Source: Coccinella septempunctata
Lineage: Eukaryota > Arthropoda > Insecta > Coleoptera > Coccinellidae
Length of the DNA: 64,000 nucleotides
NCBI RefSeq assembly: GCF_907165205.1
Contig: NC_058191.1
Span: forward strand, 16,494,501-16,558,500
Reading direction: 5' to 3'
The notes below the pieces were generated by a model. That model did no database searches and was not told where the DNA came from. It saw nothing but the letters and a program-made list of their open reading frames with translations. Shown one piece after another: positions 10,263 through 21,660 of the stretch. How positions within the stretch are numbered: position 1 is the stretch's first letter; each line of letters opens with the position of its first letter. The position numbers were made by a program, and so were the translations under genes.

Positions 10263-12975
10263 TTAATCTCTCCTCAATTGATCTCTCGGTCTCCTTTTGT
10301 AAATTCTCATTCTTCTTCTGTCTTCCTCCGGATCGTAGTCCACTAGTCTCCTGAGTTCTTCGTTTGGATGTTCCTTCGCTGTTTCGAATAACTTTTCAGC
10401 TTTCCTCTTCATAAATTCGGTGATGGTTTCCCACTTCGAATCTCGATATATCTGTTTGTTCTTGACAAACCAAGGCGCATCTATGGCACATCGTAGTAGC
10501 TTGTTTTCTGTTGCCTGAATTCTTTGTATATGGCTCTTTGCCGCGAATCCCCAAGCACCTGATCCATAAGTCAGTTGCGGTCTAGCAACGGCTTTGATTA
10601 TTTTCAATTTTGTCTCATTTGACATGTGGCTCTTTCTACCTATCAGCGGTTAGAGCATATTCATCGCTGCCTTGGTTTTGTCAACGGCTTGTTTGATATG
10701 GCTTCTCCATGTTAGACCTTTGTCTAGGGTGATACCTAAATATTTTGCTTCGTTTTTCCATTCGATTTCTTCTCCATCTACCTCTAGATTTGTTGTAGTT
10801 CTTAGTCTCCTCTTCTGCAGTAATATCGCTTGGCTCTTTTGTCCATTGAGTTTTATTTTCCATTTAATACACCAGTCATTCATTTCATCTATAGCTTCTT
10901 GTAACATTCCTTCTATAATTTCTGGCTTGCGATGTCGCATTGCGATTCCTGTGTCGTCGGCATATAATGTCAGCATAGTCCTTGGAGATTTTGGTATATC
11001 GTGGATATATATGTTATACAGTAATGGCCCAAGTACTGACCCTTGAGGCACCCCTGCTTCCATATATCTGGTTGTGGAGTTTTCTCCTTCCACTTTCACG
11101 TAGAATCTTCTGTTCCTCAAATAATTCCTAATCAACTTGCACAGTTTCATTGAATATCCAGCATATCTCATTTTGTAAATCAATCCTTCATGCCATACTC
11201 TGTCGAATGCTCTGGCGACATCTAGTAGTACAAGACCGGTTGCTTGTTTATTTTGGAATCCTTCTGTTATGTATTCTGTGAGTCTCAGTAATTGCTGTTC
11301 AGTTGAGTGGTCTCTTCTGAATCCGAATTGCTCTGCTGGAATGAGATTCAGATTTTCAGTTTCTTCTGTAAGCCTCCTAGCGATTACCCTTTCTACTACT
11401 TTTCCTAGGGCGGACAATAAACTTATCGGCCTGTAGTTTTGGGGGAATTATTTATCTTTGCCTGGTTTGTTGAACACTATGACTTCTGCAGTTTTCCACT
11501 TTTCCGGATAGTGTTCAGTCCTCATTATACCGTTTGCAATATTTGTGAGAGCAGCTATACCTTTTCTAGGTAATTTCTTCAACATAGCATTCGTTATTGT
11601 ATCACTTCCGGGAGCTTTTCTATTTTTCAAGCTTCTGATTATCTCTTTTATTTCAAATGGAGAAGTTGGTTTTTCTATTTTGTCGTCTACTGGTGGTTCG
11701 TCCATTTCTTCTTCGTTGTTCTCTACAGGATCTTCCAGCTCGTCATTATCGTCATCAGGTCTGTAATTTATTCTCGATTCTCTTTCTATCGAGTCCGCCA
11801 GTGCTTCTGCTTTATCGATATTCGTATATGCCATTCCTCTTTCTCCGTGGAGAGGTGGTATTTTAGTCTTTTCTCTTCTCACACATTTTTGCATTTTCCA
11901 TGCAGAATGATCGATAGTATTTAGTTCTTGAACTCTTTTGTTCCATCTATTTGTTCTCATGTCCTTCAGGGCATTTTTTAGAACTTGGCTGTGTCGGTTT
12001 AGATTTCTCTTATTTATATCTGTTTTGTTGAGCCTGTATGTTTTTCTTAGACTCCGATTTTCCCTGATGAGATCTTTGATTTCTCTGGGTGTATCACCGT
12101 GTGGATGTATCGGTGCTGGTCTCGTTATTTTCTTTGTGCTCTTTTTGTAGGCATCTATTATATTCTTTTCTAGTTCACCAACTGCTCTTTTTAGGTCTTC
12201 CGGTGTGTTGATTGTCGGTATTTCTGTTACCTCCGATTGTATCAGATGGCTATATTTCGTCCAATCGGTGTATTCTCTTGTTTGCATTAGTTCTCTTCTT
12301 GGCCCATCTCGTATTGTTAATTCGATGGGGTTGTGGTAAGAGGTTCCGTCCCACAAGGTCTCTATCGAGAATTCTCTAGTGATATTTTTCATAATTGCGA
12401 TATCAATTATATCTGGTAATCCATTTCCGAATGCTAGGTACGTTGGATCTTCAGGTCCAATAACGATAGCTTCATGTTTTTCAGCGAGATCTTTCAGTTT
12501 TCTGCCATTTCTGTTTTCCATCCTGCTGTTCCATTCTGGAGATTTGCAATTAAAATCTCCGATGCAGATTTTCGGGTTTGTTCCATCTAGTAAGTTGTTG
12601 ATTTCTTCTTCTAATAGGTTATTTGGGGGTCTTTTATATGCCGATGTGACTTCGACTCTTTGTCGATTTATTTCAGCTACAATCGTCACTGTTTCTATTT
12701 GTGACTCGTCAGATCTTCCTTTAAAATAGTGTTTCAGATCTCGTCTAACCAGTAAGGCAACACCTCCCCCAGTGTTTGCGATTCTGTCACATCTATATAT
12801 CTCATAATTCATGATATTCAATCGCGTATTTGGTTGTATTCTTGTTTCCTGTAAGGCTATAATATCAGGTTTTCTCTCTGATATTATTTCTTCTATCTCG
12901 GGTTTTCGAGTTCTGACCCCGTTTATGTTCCAGGAGACTATTTTAAGGGAATTTTTTCCTAGTTGTATGTTCCAT
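10263..12975 (-). pseudogene. Jockey-A ORF2, broken copy
   Basis: Endonuclease (GDFNCKSPEWNS present; final motif SYHNPIE instead of SDH) and reverse transcriptase (FGFRRDHSTEQQ, GVPQGSVLGPLLYN, YADDTGIAMRH), then the C-terminal region to RPRDQLRRD. Breaks: an extra A in the A-run just after the ATG at 12975, a K-to-TAA stop near 11448 before the RT core, and a Y-to-TAA stop near 10648. Length otherwise matches the 29557 copy. Confidence 0.92.
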
Positions 12976-13137
12976 TATTTCAGTTTACTGAACATTCCTT
13001 GGAGTTTTTTCTCCATCTCTCTTTCAATTTTCAACATGATTTTGTTGAAAATTTTTTCAGTAAAAGTGTCTAAATCGTCGGCGGATTCAGAGACTTTTCT
13101 GTTTTCTTTTGTTTTGTTGATCGTAGGTTTGTACCTA
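12975..13137 (-). pseudogene. Jockey-A ORF1 C-terminal stub
   Basis: About 50 codons remain (TINKTKENRK, ESADDLDTFTEKIFNKI, MEKKLQGMFSKLK), ending in the TAATG overlap with ORF2. The knuckles are gone. At about 13137 it joins the zinc-knuckle satellite block, creating a chance open frame across the junction. Confidence 0.85.
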
Positions 13138-13938
13138 CGGTTCGGTAATTCTAATCCATTTTCACCTTCTACTTCGGTAGGGGCGGCAACGATGTGGGCG
13201 GCGACGGTTCTGACGGTGTTGGCGGTACGGCGGGCCTCAGTCGGAGGTCCGGCAGTATGGCTTCTGTCCTGCTCCCTGGAGTTGCGGTCGGTCCTGAGGC
13301 AGTTCTGGCGGTCATTGGTCACCTATCTCTAACGCAACACACCCTGGAAAGGACCCCCACACGGCCGCACCTGGAACAGAACTTCGTCCTTTCCCCTCGG
13401 CAGTCCTCCCTGTGGTGGCCTTCATTGCCACACCGCCAGCAACTGACGGGGCCTAACCCCAGGTAGAACTGAAGTGCACAGGTCCCCACGGTCCTTTCGA
13501 ACTGAAATTCAACATGTGCATCTCAATTCGAAAACTGTGTACATACACCAGTGGCGGGCGTGGTTGCCTGTCGCATTTGAGACTCGGAGGCTGAAAATGA
13601 CATTGTTTGACCTTAACACTTTGGATTTCTTCAAATAGTGGGACCGACATTAGCCAAGTTGACAGAAATTTTACGGGCGAATGGTTGGTAAATTATTGCT
13701 AAGGACTTGAAATTGAAAGTTTCCTGCGCAATCTCGAGGATTTTAAAGTTTTTTATTTGTACTAATTATTGGGTTCATCATTGCATCGTATTTCGGACGA
13801 ATGCGATATGGAAAATAGGCCGATATGTCATTTTTGACGGACCGAAACGATTCTTCCCAGACTTGCCGAAGTCGCTCTTGTCAAGGTTCATGGATATTCT
13901 TGTCATAAGTTATTATTCCGAAAGTTGAGTCTCCTTGA
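13138..13938 (-). repeat. Composite satellite unit fragment
   Basis: Zinc-knuckle block 13169-13522, H1 mini-frame 13523-13603 (ATG at 13603), then the H1-upstream region 13604-13938. The right end is interrupted by the hAT element, whose 8-bp target CTCCTTGA is 13931-13938. Confidence 0.82.
13169..13522 (-). pseudogene. Zinc-knuckle block copy 5
   Basis: The knuckle domain is recognisable, but several substitutions (for example CCAGTCAG-type changes around 13310 and 13445) change the copy. The sequence reads CWRCGNEGHHREDC and FCSRCGRVGVLSRVCC before diverging at TNDRQNC. The C-run next to GLG differs from other units. Confidence 0.6.
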
Positions 13939-15007
13939 CAGTGGCGGCTCGTGGTCATGAGAGCTGAGGAGGCTAATAGTTTTCGAGGAGTGTTGGAACA
14001 AACTCTTATCAGTCAATAAAGTATACTTCTTCAACATAATGAAAAGTTGTCAGTGCTAAGATTTTGAATGCAAGAGGATGCTATATGCTCCTTTTACTTG
14101 TTATGCCTTTCGATAGATCGCGGTAAATTTTTCAATTCTGAAAACATCGTTTTGAACCATGATATTCTGTTTGATGAGAAAATTGTAAATATAGCCAGCA
14201 AAATAATTTTTCCCGTTTGATCGATCCAGTTAACCAATCACATTTATCGTACCAAACAACACTGAAACTTCTATTCTGACGATTTTCGGTAGACTTTAGT
14301 GTAATTAAATTTGGTGGAGGTCTTGTAAAGGTTTTAACAACGTGTACAGTTAATTCTCAATATTCAATTCCATTTTATTTTTTGATCTGTATCAGTACTT
14401 ACCCCTAACGCCCTAACAAAACAACCTATCTTAACAAGAATATATCACAAATTTCCCGAAGTTCCAGTTCTCCACGAAGTCGTTACATTCAAATTGAAAA
14501 TTGAAATCATAACAACTACCGCCGGACAACGCACCTACCGTCGGAGATCAAGCGAATATAGTCGAAGACGGCACGAAAGAATCAATGGAGAACAGGGGAG
14601 CTGTGCCTCCTCTGGTACATTTAACGGGCGAATATGGTACAGTAAGTCAGCTGAATTCTTGTTCGGCTAGTATGTGAGTCCAGAGAACGTATGCGTGAGT
14701 TACACTATCAACGGAGGCAGCAGGCCCAACAGCCTCCGTCAGTCCGTCCGAATAGGCAGTACTAGGAAATATTCATTCGACGCGGCGGACGCGTACGCAG
14801 CCGGTGGATTGTATGATTGTTATGCTGGATTTTTATGAGCGGAGGACCGAAAAATAAACTAATTTTTATCTGAATATCTAGTTCAGGTGTTCGGAAAATT
14901 TATATAGAAATTACTTTCTGAAAATCAGGACAGAAGTGAATGTATTTTAGCTCTAAGCTTTATGAGGAGGCTTAGCCTCCCTTGACTCCTCTGACGAGCC
15001 GCCCTTG
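13939..15007. mobile_element. Non-autonomous hAT element with 8-bp target duplication
   Basis: Terminal inverted repeats CAGTGGCGGCTCGT and CAAGGGCGGCTCGT (the latter read on the minus strand from 15007) match in 12 of 14 positions. An inner AGGAGGCT motif occurs at both ends. The target CTCCTTGA is duplicated at 13931-13938 and 15008-15015, and removing the element restores the composite-unit sequence. The interior (1069 bp in all) has no transposase frame, so it would need a hAT transposase supplied from elsewhere. Confidence 0.9.
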
Positions 15008-16063
15008 CTCCTTGATCGAACAATTCATGATAAATAGAACTTAATCTTTTATTCATTGACCATCAAAATTCGATCCAAATCTCGAAACTCTACACAATTT
15101 TTGAACTGAGATATACGTATTGAGTTTCATTCAGTTCGATAATTCAGATAGGAATTAAGATTTCTGTGGTCAATTCGGCAAAGTGTGATATGAATTTCTC
15201 AAAAACCGTTTGATCATTTCGACCCAAATCTTGAAACTTCACAGAGTTTTCGAATTGAGATGCACATGTTGAATTTCACATCGATAGTTCTGATAGGAAT
15301 TGAGATTTCAGAGGTCAATTCGGCAAAGTGTGAAATCAATTTCCCATAAACTGTTGGATCAATTCGAGCCAAATTTTGAAACTATACATAGTTTTCGAAT
15401 TGAGTTGCATATTGAGATGCATGCGAAAACTATGTGCAGTTTCAAGATTTGGTTCGAATTGATCCAATAGTTCCTAAGGAATTGAAATGATATTTTGACG
15501 AATCGACTACTACTCCGCTTAGCGCATCCACCATTTCGGTGGTGCAATAAAAGATATTTTTCGGAACGGTATCATTTTAATAATCGGTAATTTTTTTTTC
15601 GGTAATTCTAATCCATTTTCACCTTCTACTTCGGTAGGGGCGGCAACGATGTGGGCGGCGACGGTTCTGACGGTGTTGGCGGTACGGCGGGCCTCAGGCG
15701 GAGGTCCGGCAGTATGGCCTCTGTCCTGCTCCCTGGAGTTGCGGTCGGTCCTGAGGCAGTTCTGGCGGTCCCTGGTCCTCTATCTCTAACGCAACACACC
15801 CTGGAAAGGACCCCCACACGGCCGCACCTGGAACAGAACTTCGTCCTTTCCCCTCGGCAGTCCTCCCTGTGGTGGCCTTCATTGCCACACCGCCAGCAGC
15901 AACTGTGGGGGCCTAACCCCAGGTAGAACTGAAGTCCACAGGTCCCCACGGTCCTTTCGAACTGAAATTCAACATGTGCATCTCAATTCGAAAACTGTCT
16001 ACATACACCAGTGGCGGGCGTGGTTGCCTGTCGCACTTGAGACTCGGAGGCTGAAAATGACAT
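15008..16063 (-). repeat. Composite satellite unit, continued after the hAT element
   Basis: Diverged monomers 15050-15480, PTEMVDALTG-type block near 15490-15570, zinc-knuckle block 15626-15982, H1 mini-frame 15983-16063. The Jockey-B poly(A) begins only about 10 bp further on, upstream of the H1 ATG. Confidence 0.83.
15626..15982 (-). pseudogene. Zinc-knuckle block copy 6
   Basis: Open frame with an extra codon in the knuckle entry (HSCCWRCG instead of HSCWRCG, from a 3-bp GCA insertion near 15898), then GNEGHHREDC and FCSRCGRVGVLSRVCC. Stop at 15626-15628. The in-frame 3-bp change is notable among copies otherwise varying by single bases. Confidence 0.68.
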
Positions 16064-16331
16064 TGTTTGACCTTTTTTTTTTTTTTTTGGTGTAGCAGGG
16101 GGAAAATCTGCAAACAGACACACCCTCTGCTGAGGGGGCACAGTATGGGGATTCTCACTCTCTGAGCTCGAGACCCACTAAAAACCCTTAACTGCTTCTT
16201 CATAGGTTCCGGGCATTTTGCCTATTAACCAGTTGACTCTTATGGTTTCTGGACTCTCACAAGATCATAGTCGTGTTGGTAGTTGTATGCTGCCTAAAGC
16301 TTTTATAGGTTAAGCTCTTCTTTGGTTACAT

Positions 16332-19034
16332 TTAAATCCTTAACTGATCTCTAGGTCTTCGGTGGTAGGTTCTTGACCTTCTAGCTTCTTCCGTTGGATC
16401 GTAGTCGACTAATCTTCGTAGTTCCTCATTTGGATGTTGTTTGGCTTTGTCGAATATCCTTTCCGCCTTTCTCTTCATAAATTCTGTAACTGGTTCCCAT
16501 TCCAAGTCCTTGTAGATTTGTTTGTTCCTAACAAACCAGGGTACGTCCATCGCCATTCTAAGGAGTTTATTCTCAGTGGCCTGTATTCTCTTGATGTGGG
16601 TCTTGGCTGCGAAGCCCCATGCCGCCGATCCATATGTGAGTTGTGGTTGCACAATAGTTTTAATCATCGTCAACTTGATGTTCTTGATGACTTCTTCTGC
16701 CTATGAGTGGATAAAGTTTACTCATTGCGGCTTTTGTTTTATCAACTGCACATTTGATGTGGTTTTTCCATGTAAGTCCTCTGTCAAGCGTCACTCCTAG
16801 GTATGTTGCTTCATTTTTCCATTCAACCTCTTCTCCATCAACTTCAAGGTTTCTTCCATCCTCAATCTTCTCTTTTGTAGTAATATTGCTTGAGTCTTTC
16901 TTCCATTGATTTGTATTTTACATTTGATGCATCATTTGAGTAATTCATCTATGGCTTCCTGCAGTCTCCGGTGTATGATCTCTGGGCGTCGATGTCTGAA
17001 CGCTATTCCTGTGTCATCTGCGTACAAGGTGAGCATATTTCTAGCATTCTTCGGGATATCATAGACGTATATTACGTAAAGCAGAGGTCCAAGTACCGAT
17101 CCTTGAGGCACTCCCGCTTCCAATTGTCTGGTTTGAGAGGTTGCTCCATCTATTTTCACATAAAAGTTTCTATTCCTCAGATAGTTCCTTATAATCTTGC
17201 ATAGCTTGGTCGAATATCCTGCTTTTTTCATCTTGTAGATTAGGCCTTCGTGCCATACTCTATCAAAAGCTCTCTCGATATCCATCAGAACCAATCCTGT
17301 GGCCTGTTTGGTCTGCATTCCTTCGGTGACGTATTCTATGAGCCGTAGTAATTGGAGTTCAGTCGAATGTTCTCGTCGAAATCCAAATTGTTCGGGTGGA
17401 ATTATCTTCAACATTTCTGTTTCCTCATTCAGCCTTTCAGCGAAAACCCTCTCGACGATTTTTCCTAGTGCTGATAGTAGGCTGATTGGTCTATAATTTT
17501 GAGGAAATTTCCGTTCCTTTCCAGGCTTGTTGAAAACTATCATTTCTGCAGTTTTCCATCTCTTTGGGTAGTATTCGGTCCTCATCACTCCGTTTGTTAT
17601 ATTCGTCAAGGCTGCTATTTCTTTTCTAGGCAATTTCTTCAACATATAATTCGTTATCCTATCTTCTCCCGGCGCTTTTCTGTTTTTCAATTTCATTATG
17701 ATCTCTTTGATTTCTGTTGGTGAAGCCGGTTTTGGAATGATTTCGGTTTCCGGTGGTTCCATCATCAGTTCTTCGTTTGCCTCCACTTCTTCTTCTAGAT
17801 CTTCATTGTCATCATCATTTCTGTAATTTATTCTGGCTTCTCTCTCAATTGAGTCGGCCAGTGCTTCGGCTTTCTCAAGTCTCGTATATACAATTCCGTT
17901 TGCTCCATGCAGTGGAGGTATAACTGTCTGTTCTCGTCGTAAGCGTTTTTGCATTTTCCAAGCCGAGTGATCTATTGTATTCAGTTCCCTTAATCTCTGG
18001 TGCCATCTGTTATTACGCAGTTCTGTTAAAGCATTTTTCAATATCTGGCTAAGCTTATTCAGTTTCTTCTTGTCTTCTTCTCTTTTTGTTGTTCTGTAGA
18101 TTTTTCTGAGTCTTCTGTTCTTTTTTATAAGTTCCTTTATATCCCTTGGCGTATCTCCGTGTGAATGTTTCGGAATTGGTTTCCTTATTCTCTTGGTGCT
18201 TTCTTCATAGGCTTCTTTTATTTGATTTTCCAATTTTTCAACTGCTTCATCTAATTCATCCCGGGTGTTTATTTGGGGAATTTCCGTGATTTTCTCCTGA
18301 AGTAAATTCTTATATTTCTCCCTGTCTGTGCGATCCTTGGTTTGTGTCTCTTCTTCGTTTCTTGGGCCATGTCCCACTATGAATTCTATGGGATTGTGGT
18401 CTGAATTTCCGTCTTCTATTGTATCAATGCTGATTTCTTCAGTGATGTCTTTCATCACGACAATGTCCAGTACATCGGGTAGTCCATTTACTCTTGGTAT
18501 GTAGGTCGGTATATCAGGTCCTATTACAACTGCATTAAGTTTTTCAGCATAAATCTTCAGTCTTCTCCCGTTGATATTTTCCACTCTACTATTCCATTCC
18601 TGCGATTTGCAGTTAAGATCACCAATTATGATTTTAGGGTGTCTTCCTTCTAGTAGCATTTTAAGATCATCTTCCAGCATGTCCTTATCCGGTGATTTAT
18701 AAGTTGAAATAATCTTCACTTGTCCTCGATTAGTATTCATAATAATCGATATTGCTTCTACTTCTTGTCCATTGAATATTTGGTCGAAATGGTGATCCAT
18801 ATTCCTTCTACCCAGTATAGCAACGCCACCTGTGCTGTTAGGTCTATCATTTCTGTAGATATCGTAATTGGGAAATGCTATTCGAACGTTGGGGTTAAGT
18901 CTCGTTTCTTGGAGAGCTATGACATCCGGTCTCTTCTCTTCAATCAGTTCTACGAATTCTGATCTGCGGGCTCTCAATCCTTCGACGTTCCAAGAGACGA
19001 TTATGAGATTGTTCTTTATCGTCGTGTCAGCCAT
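16332..19034 (-). pseudogene. Jockey-B ORF2: endonuclease + reverse transcriptase, C-terminal breaks
   Basis: The first 700 codons are open from ATG 19034. Endonuclease motifs: SWNVEGL, LQETR, GDLNCKSQEWNS, GNSDHNPIEF with the canonical SDH intact. RT motifs: FGFRREHSTELQ, LMDIERAFDRVWHEG, GVPQGSVLGPLLYV, YADDTGIAF. A TGG-to-TGA change at about 16932-16934 stops the frame just after the RT core. Small deletions near 16860 and 16700 shift the remaining C-terminal region, whose end (RPRDQLRI) is at 16332. The enzyme domains themselves look undamaged, so decay is recent or limited. Confidence 0.92.
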
Positions 19035-19092
19035 TAAATATTCTTAATAATTTGCTGCATCTTCTTCTCAATCTCTTTCTCCAGATTCTGCA

Positions 19093-20535
19093 TCATCGTG
19101 CTGAGGAGGTTTTTCGTGAACTTATCCAGTTCCTCAGTGATTCCAGAAATTCCTTTTCTGGTTTCGGCTTTTTTGACGGTTTTTGCCTTTCCGCCTTTTT
19201 CTCTGGTTTCTTCGTCTCTTTGACTGCTTTGGTTGCAGTTTCCTGGGGTTTCTTCACTTCCGAAGAGTTTTGGGATGGCCTCGGTGTATTTTGTGTTGGC
19301 CCCGAGCTGGTCTGGTTCGATCTTGGCGGTCTCTTGGTCTTTTTAGTGACCAATTTCCATTCGCTACATCCCTTGTAGCTGGCTGGATGTCCTTGCTCTC
19401 CACAGAGAACACAAGAGGCATTTCGCTCCTCGTTCTCCCTGGTAAGCGTACACTCCTTGGAGCTGTGATTACCAGAGCATTTCACGCACCTCCATGGAAA
19501 AGTGCACTTACTTTGGGCATGTCCATATCGCTGACAGCGGTAACATTGTCCAGGCCCAGTCGTCCTTCTCTTAGGTTCAACAACACAGTTCATGTTGTAG
19601 AGCCTTCTCACCTCGAAGATACCCTTATTCTGGGTTTTAACCAGCAATAAGGGCATCGGCTTTTTTGTTTTATTTGAGGTCATCCTTATGACCTCAGCAT
19701 CGACGATCCCTTGATCCTTGAGGTCGTCAAGGATCGTCGGGATATCTGCATCCAGCGGTAGGTATCTCACTACCTCGTAGATTTTCTTTTCTTCCTCCCG
19801 TTGAAGAGTGTAAAACTCCCTATTTATTTTATGAAGGAAGTCCGTCATCCTTCTATGATCATCGGCGGTTTGAGGGACGATTCTTATACCGTCCTTTACT
19901 GTCGTCTCTCTTTGGTATTTAATACCGTTTCGCATAAACGCGTTGGAAATTGACGTCCATTCGGACGTACCTCTCAGGGTGACAGGGGGGATATTTTCTT
20001 TCCTCTCCTCCACTGGAGTGTTTTTCTGTTGAGCTGAGGCTGTACCCATCGTCGTGATGGGTGGAATTTTACCTTTTTTAGGTATCTCCGTTGCTTTTTT
20101 TGCGGTCTCTTCGTCTGAACATGCACTTTCTTTACGCGCGCGTTTTGTGGGTGGCGCGTTCTGGGTTTTCGCAACTTGAGTTGCAAAATTTTTCTTCTTT
20201 TCCGGTTCTGGAGCTACTTCCTGTTTGGAGGAATTTTTGGGGACTGCTACCGGCTTTGCAATTTCTGCAAATGTGGGAGATTTCTGTGCCGAAATAAGTT
20301 TTGCAATTTCCGCAAAACTAGGGGATTGAGGCGCTTTATTCTTATTAATTTCCTCTCTCAAGAGGCGTATCTCCCCGACCAACTGAGCTACGGTTTCAGT
20401 TAATTTATTTATTTGAGCTTTCAATTGCTCATTCTCTTCTTTGAGCCTTACAAGCTCCTCTGCTTCTCTATCGCTGAATTCTTCGGTGTCCGTAGCTTCC
20501 ATGTAGGAGCTCTCATTGTCTGAGACCTCCGACAT
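19093..20535 (-). CDS. Jockey-B ORF1 gag-like protein, intact (480 aa)
   Basis: Nucleic-acid-binding protein of a Jockey element. ATG at 20535 (MSEVSDNESSYMEATD) is the first good start; the frame is open a little further upstream but without ATG. Domains in order: acidic N-terminus; heptad-rich coiled coil (about residues 20-70, EELVRLKEENEQLKAQINKL); Lys/Pro/Ala-rich linker; the Jockey pre-knuckle domain (TTVKDGIRIVPQT to KTQNKGIFEVRRLYN); three knuckles CYRCQRYGHAQSKC, CVKCSGNHSSKEC, CVLCGEQGHPASYKGC; Lys/Pro-rich tail. No internal stop. ORF2 starts 58 bp after its stop. Likely role: RNP formation with element RNA. Confidence 0.9.
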   Translation of the reverse strand: MSEVSDNESSYMEATDTEEFSDREAEELVRLKEENEQLKAQINKLTETVAQLVGEIRLLREEINKNKAPQSPSFAEIAKLISAQKSPTFAEIAKPVAVPKNSSKQEVAPEPEKKKNFATQVAKTQNAPPTKRARKESACSDEETAKKATEIPKKGKIPPITTMGTASAQQKNTPVEERKENIPPVTLRGTSEWTSISNAFMRNGIKYQRETTVKDGIRIVPQTADDHRRMTDFLHKINREFYTLQREEEKKIYEVVRYLPLDADIPTILDDLKDQGIVDAEVIRMTSNKTKKPMPLLLVKTQNKGIFEVRRLYNMNCVVEPKRRTTGPGQCYRCQRYGHAQSKCTFPWRCVKCSGNHSSKECTLTRENEERNASCVLCGEQGHPASYKGCSEWKLVTKKTKRPPRSNQTSSGPTQNTPRPSQNSSEVKKPQETATKAVKETKKPEKKAERQKPSKKPKPEKEFLESLRNWISSRKTSSAR

Positions 20536-20820
20536 GGCTTTTTGTCCGTATTGAACTATATAAGGTATTTCTGTGTAATAATGAATATTGGAAATACTCA
20601 CTAATATGTTACTTCTAAGCTATGTGGCTAAGTTATATATTTTCTATGAGAAAAATGAATCGACTCACCAGTGATATCCGTGGAACCAGCGATCTTGGGG
20701 GTGATCTGGACTCGACACTGAACACACTGAATTTGAACGAATTTCCGCTCTATAACACACACACTTATAGAACTTACAAAAAACTTCGGAAGTTTCGTAG
20801 ACGGAATCAAAAATTCCGTA

Positions 20821-20952
20821 GCTTCGCTAGTGTACACTTTCACTTCGACTTTCTCTTTTACAACACGAGAGATGACGTATCGCACTGCTTCGCTTGTGTA
20901 CACTTTCACTTCGACTTTCTCTTTTACAACACGAGAGATGACGTATCGCACT
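20821..20952 (-). repeat. Two tandem 66-bp units in the Jockey-B 5' UTR
   Basis: The units at 20821-20886 and 20887-20952 are nearly identical (shared core GTGTACACTTTCACTTCGAC and GAGATGACGTATCGCACT), differing at about one base. They lie upstream of ORF1 at the presumed 5' end of the element, where internal promoters of non-LTR elements sit. Tandem promoter monomers are known from other LINEs; function here is inferred from position only. Confidence 0.7.
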
Positions 20953-20999
20953 GGTATCATTCAACACATCTACCTGCTTCAACGTCTCGAGGTGAACTG

Positions 21000-21105
21000 A
21001 TCTTCATTATCGTCGTCTATCCTGTAATTTATTCTCGAATCTCGTTCGATCGAGTCCGCCAATGCATCTGCCTTATCAGTATTGGTATAAGCCATTCCCC
21101 TTTCA
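21000..21105 (-). pseudogene. Small Jockey-C ORF2 fragment
   Basis: Minus-strand reading gives TDKADALADSIER and INYRIDDDNE, matching the linker between endonuclease and RT in the copies at 55610-58117. About 105 bp only. It sits between the Jockey-B 5' end and the composite satellite. Confidence 0.75.
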
Positions 21106-21660
21106 CATGGACATGGTCACATGTCATGTTCATGAGTCATGTTCTCGAGATAGTTCAGATAGGAAATGGGATTTCAGTTAGGACTTGAAATTGAAAGTTT
21201 CCTGCGCAATCTCGAGGATTTTAAAGTTTTTTATTTGTACCAATTATTGGGTTCATCATTGCATCGTATTTCGGACGAATGCGATATGGAAAATAGGCCG
21301 ATATGTCATTTTTGACGGACCGAAACGATTCTTCCCAGACTTGCCGAAGTCGCTCTTGTCAAGGTTCATGGATATTCTTGTCATAAGTTATTATTCCGAA
21401 AGTTGAATCTCCTTGATCGAACAATTCATGATAAATAGAACTTATTCTTTTATTCATTGACCATCAAAATTCGATCCAAATCTCGAAACTCTACACAATT
21501 TTTGAACTGAGATATACGTATTGAGTTTCATTCAGTTCGATAATTCAGATAGGAATTAAGATTTCTGTGGTCAATTCTGCAAAGTGTGATATGAATTTCT
21601 CAAAAACCGTTTGATCATTTCGACCCAAATCTTGAAACTTCACATAGTTTTCGAATTGAG
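21106..21660 (-). repeat. Partial composite unit (H1-upstream region and monomers)
   Basis: After a short unmatched stretch with repeated CATG words (21106-21180), the H1-upstream block resumes at 21183 (AGGACTTGAAATTG), runs to the GAATTGTTCG block near 21420, and merges into 145-bp monomers by 21660. No zinc-knuckle block here. Confidence 0.75.

Larger units (their letters stand above)
9966..13137 (-). mobile_element. Jockey-A non-LTR retrotransposon, copy 2
   Basis: Minus-strand mirror of the copies at 127-3604 and 28848-32572. The 3' end has a T run (poly(A)) at 9966-9991 directly upstream of the H1 fragment. ORF2 and 3' UTR are complete in length. The 5' end is cut within ORF1, where KPTINKTKENRK is preceded by composite-unit sequence. 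It shares a TAC-to-TAA stop near the ORF2 C-terminus with the 28848 copy, so the two come from one insertion that was later duplicated. Confidence 0.92.
16073..20960 (-). mobile_element. Jockey-B non-LTR retrotransposon, near full length
   Basis: The T run at 16073-16088 is the poly(A) tail. Next, on the minus strand reading backwards, come the 3' UTR (ends CCCCTGCTACACC), ORF2 16332-19034, ORF1 19093-20535 and a 5' UTR to about 20955 with two tandem 66-bp units. Length is about 4.9 kb. It is clearly related to Jockey-A in protein but diverged in DNA. ORF1 is intact; ORF2 has one nonsense change and frameshifts in its last quarter. Confidence 0.92.
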
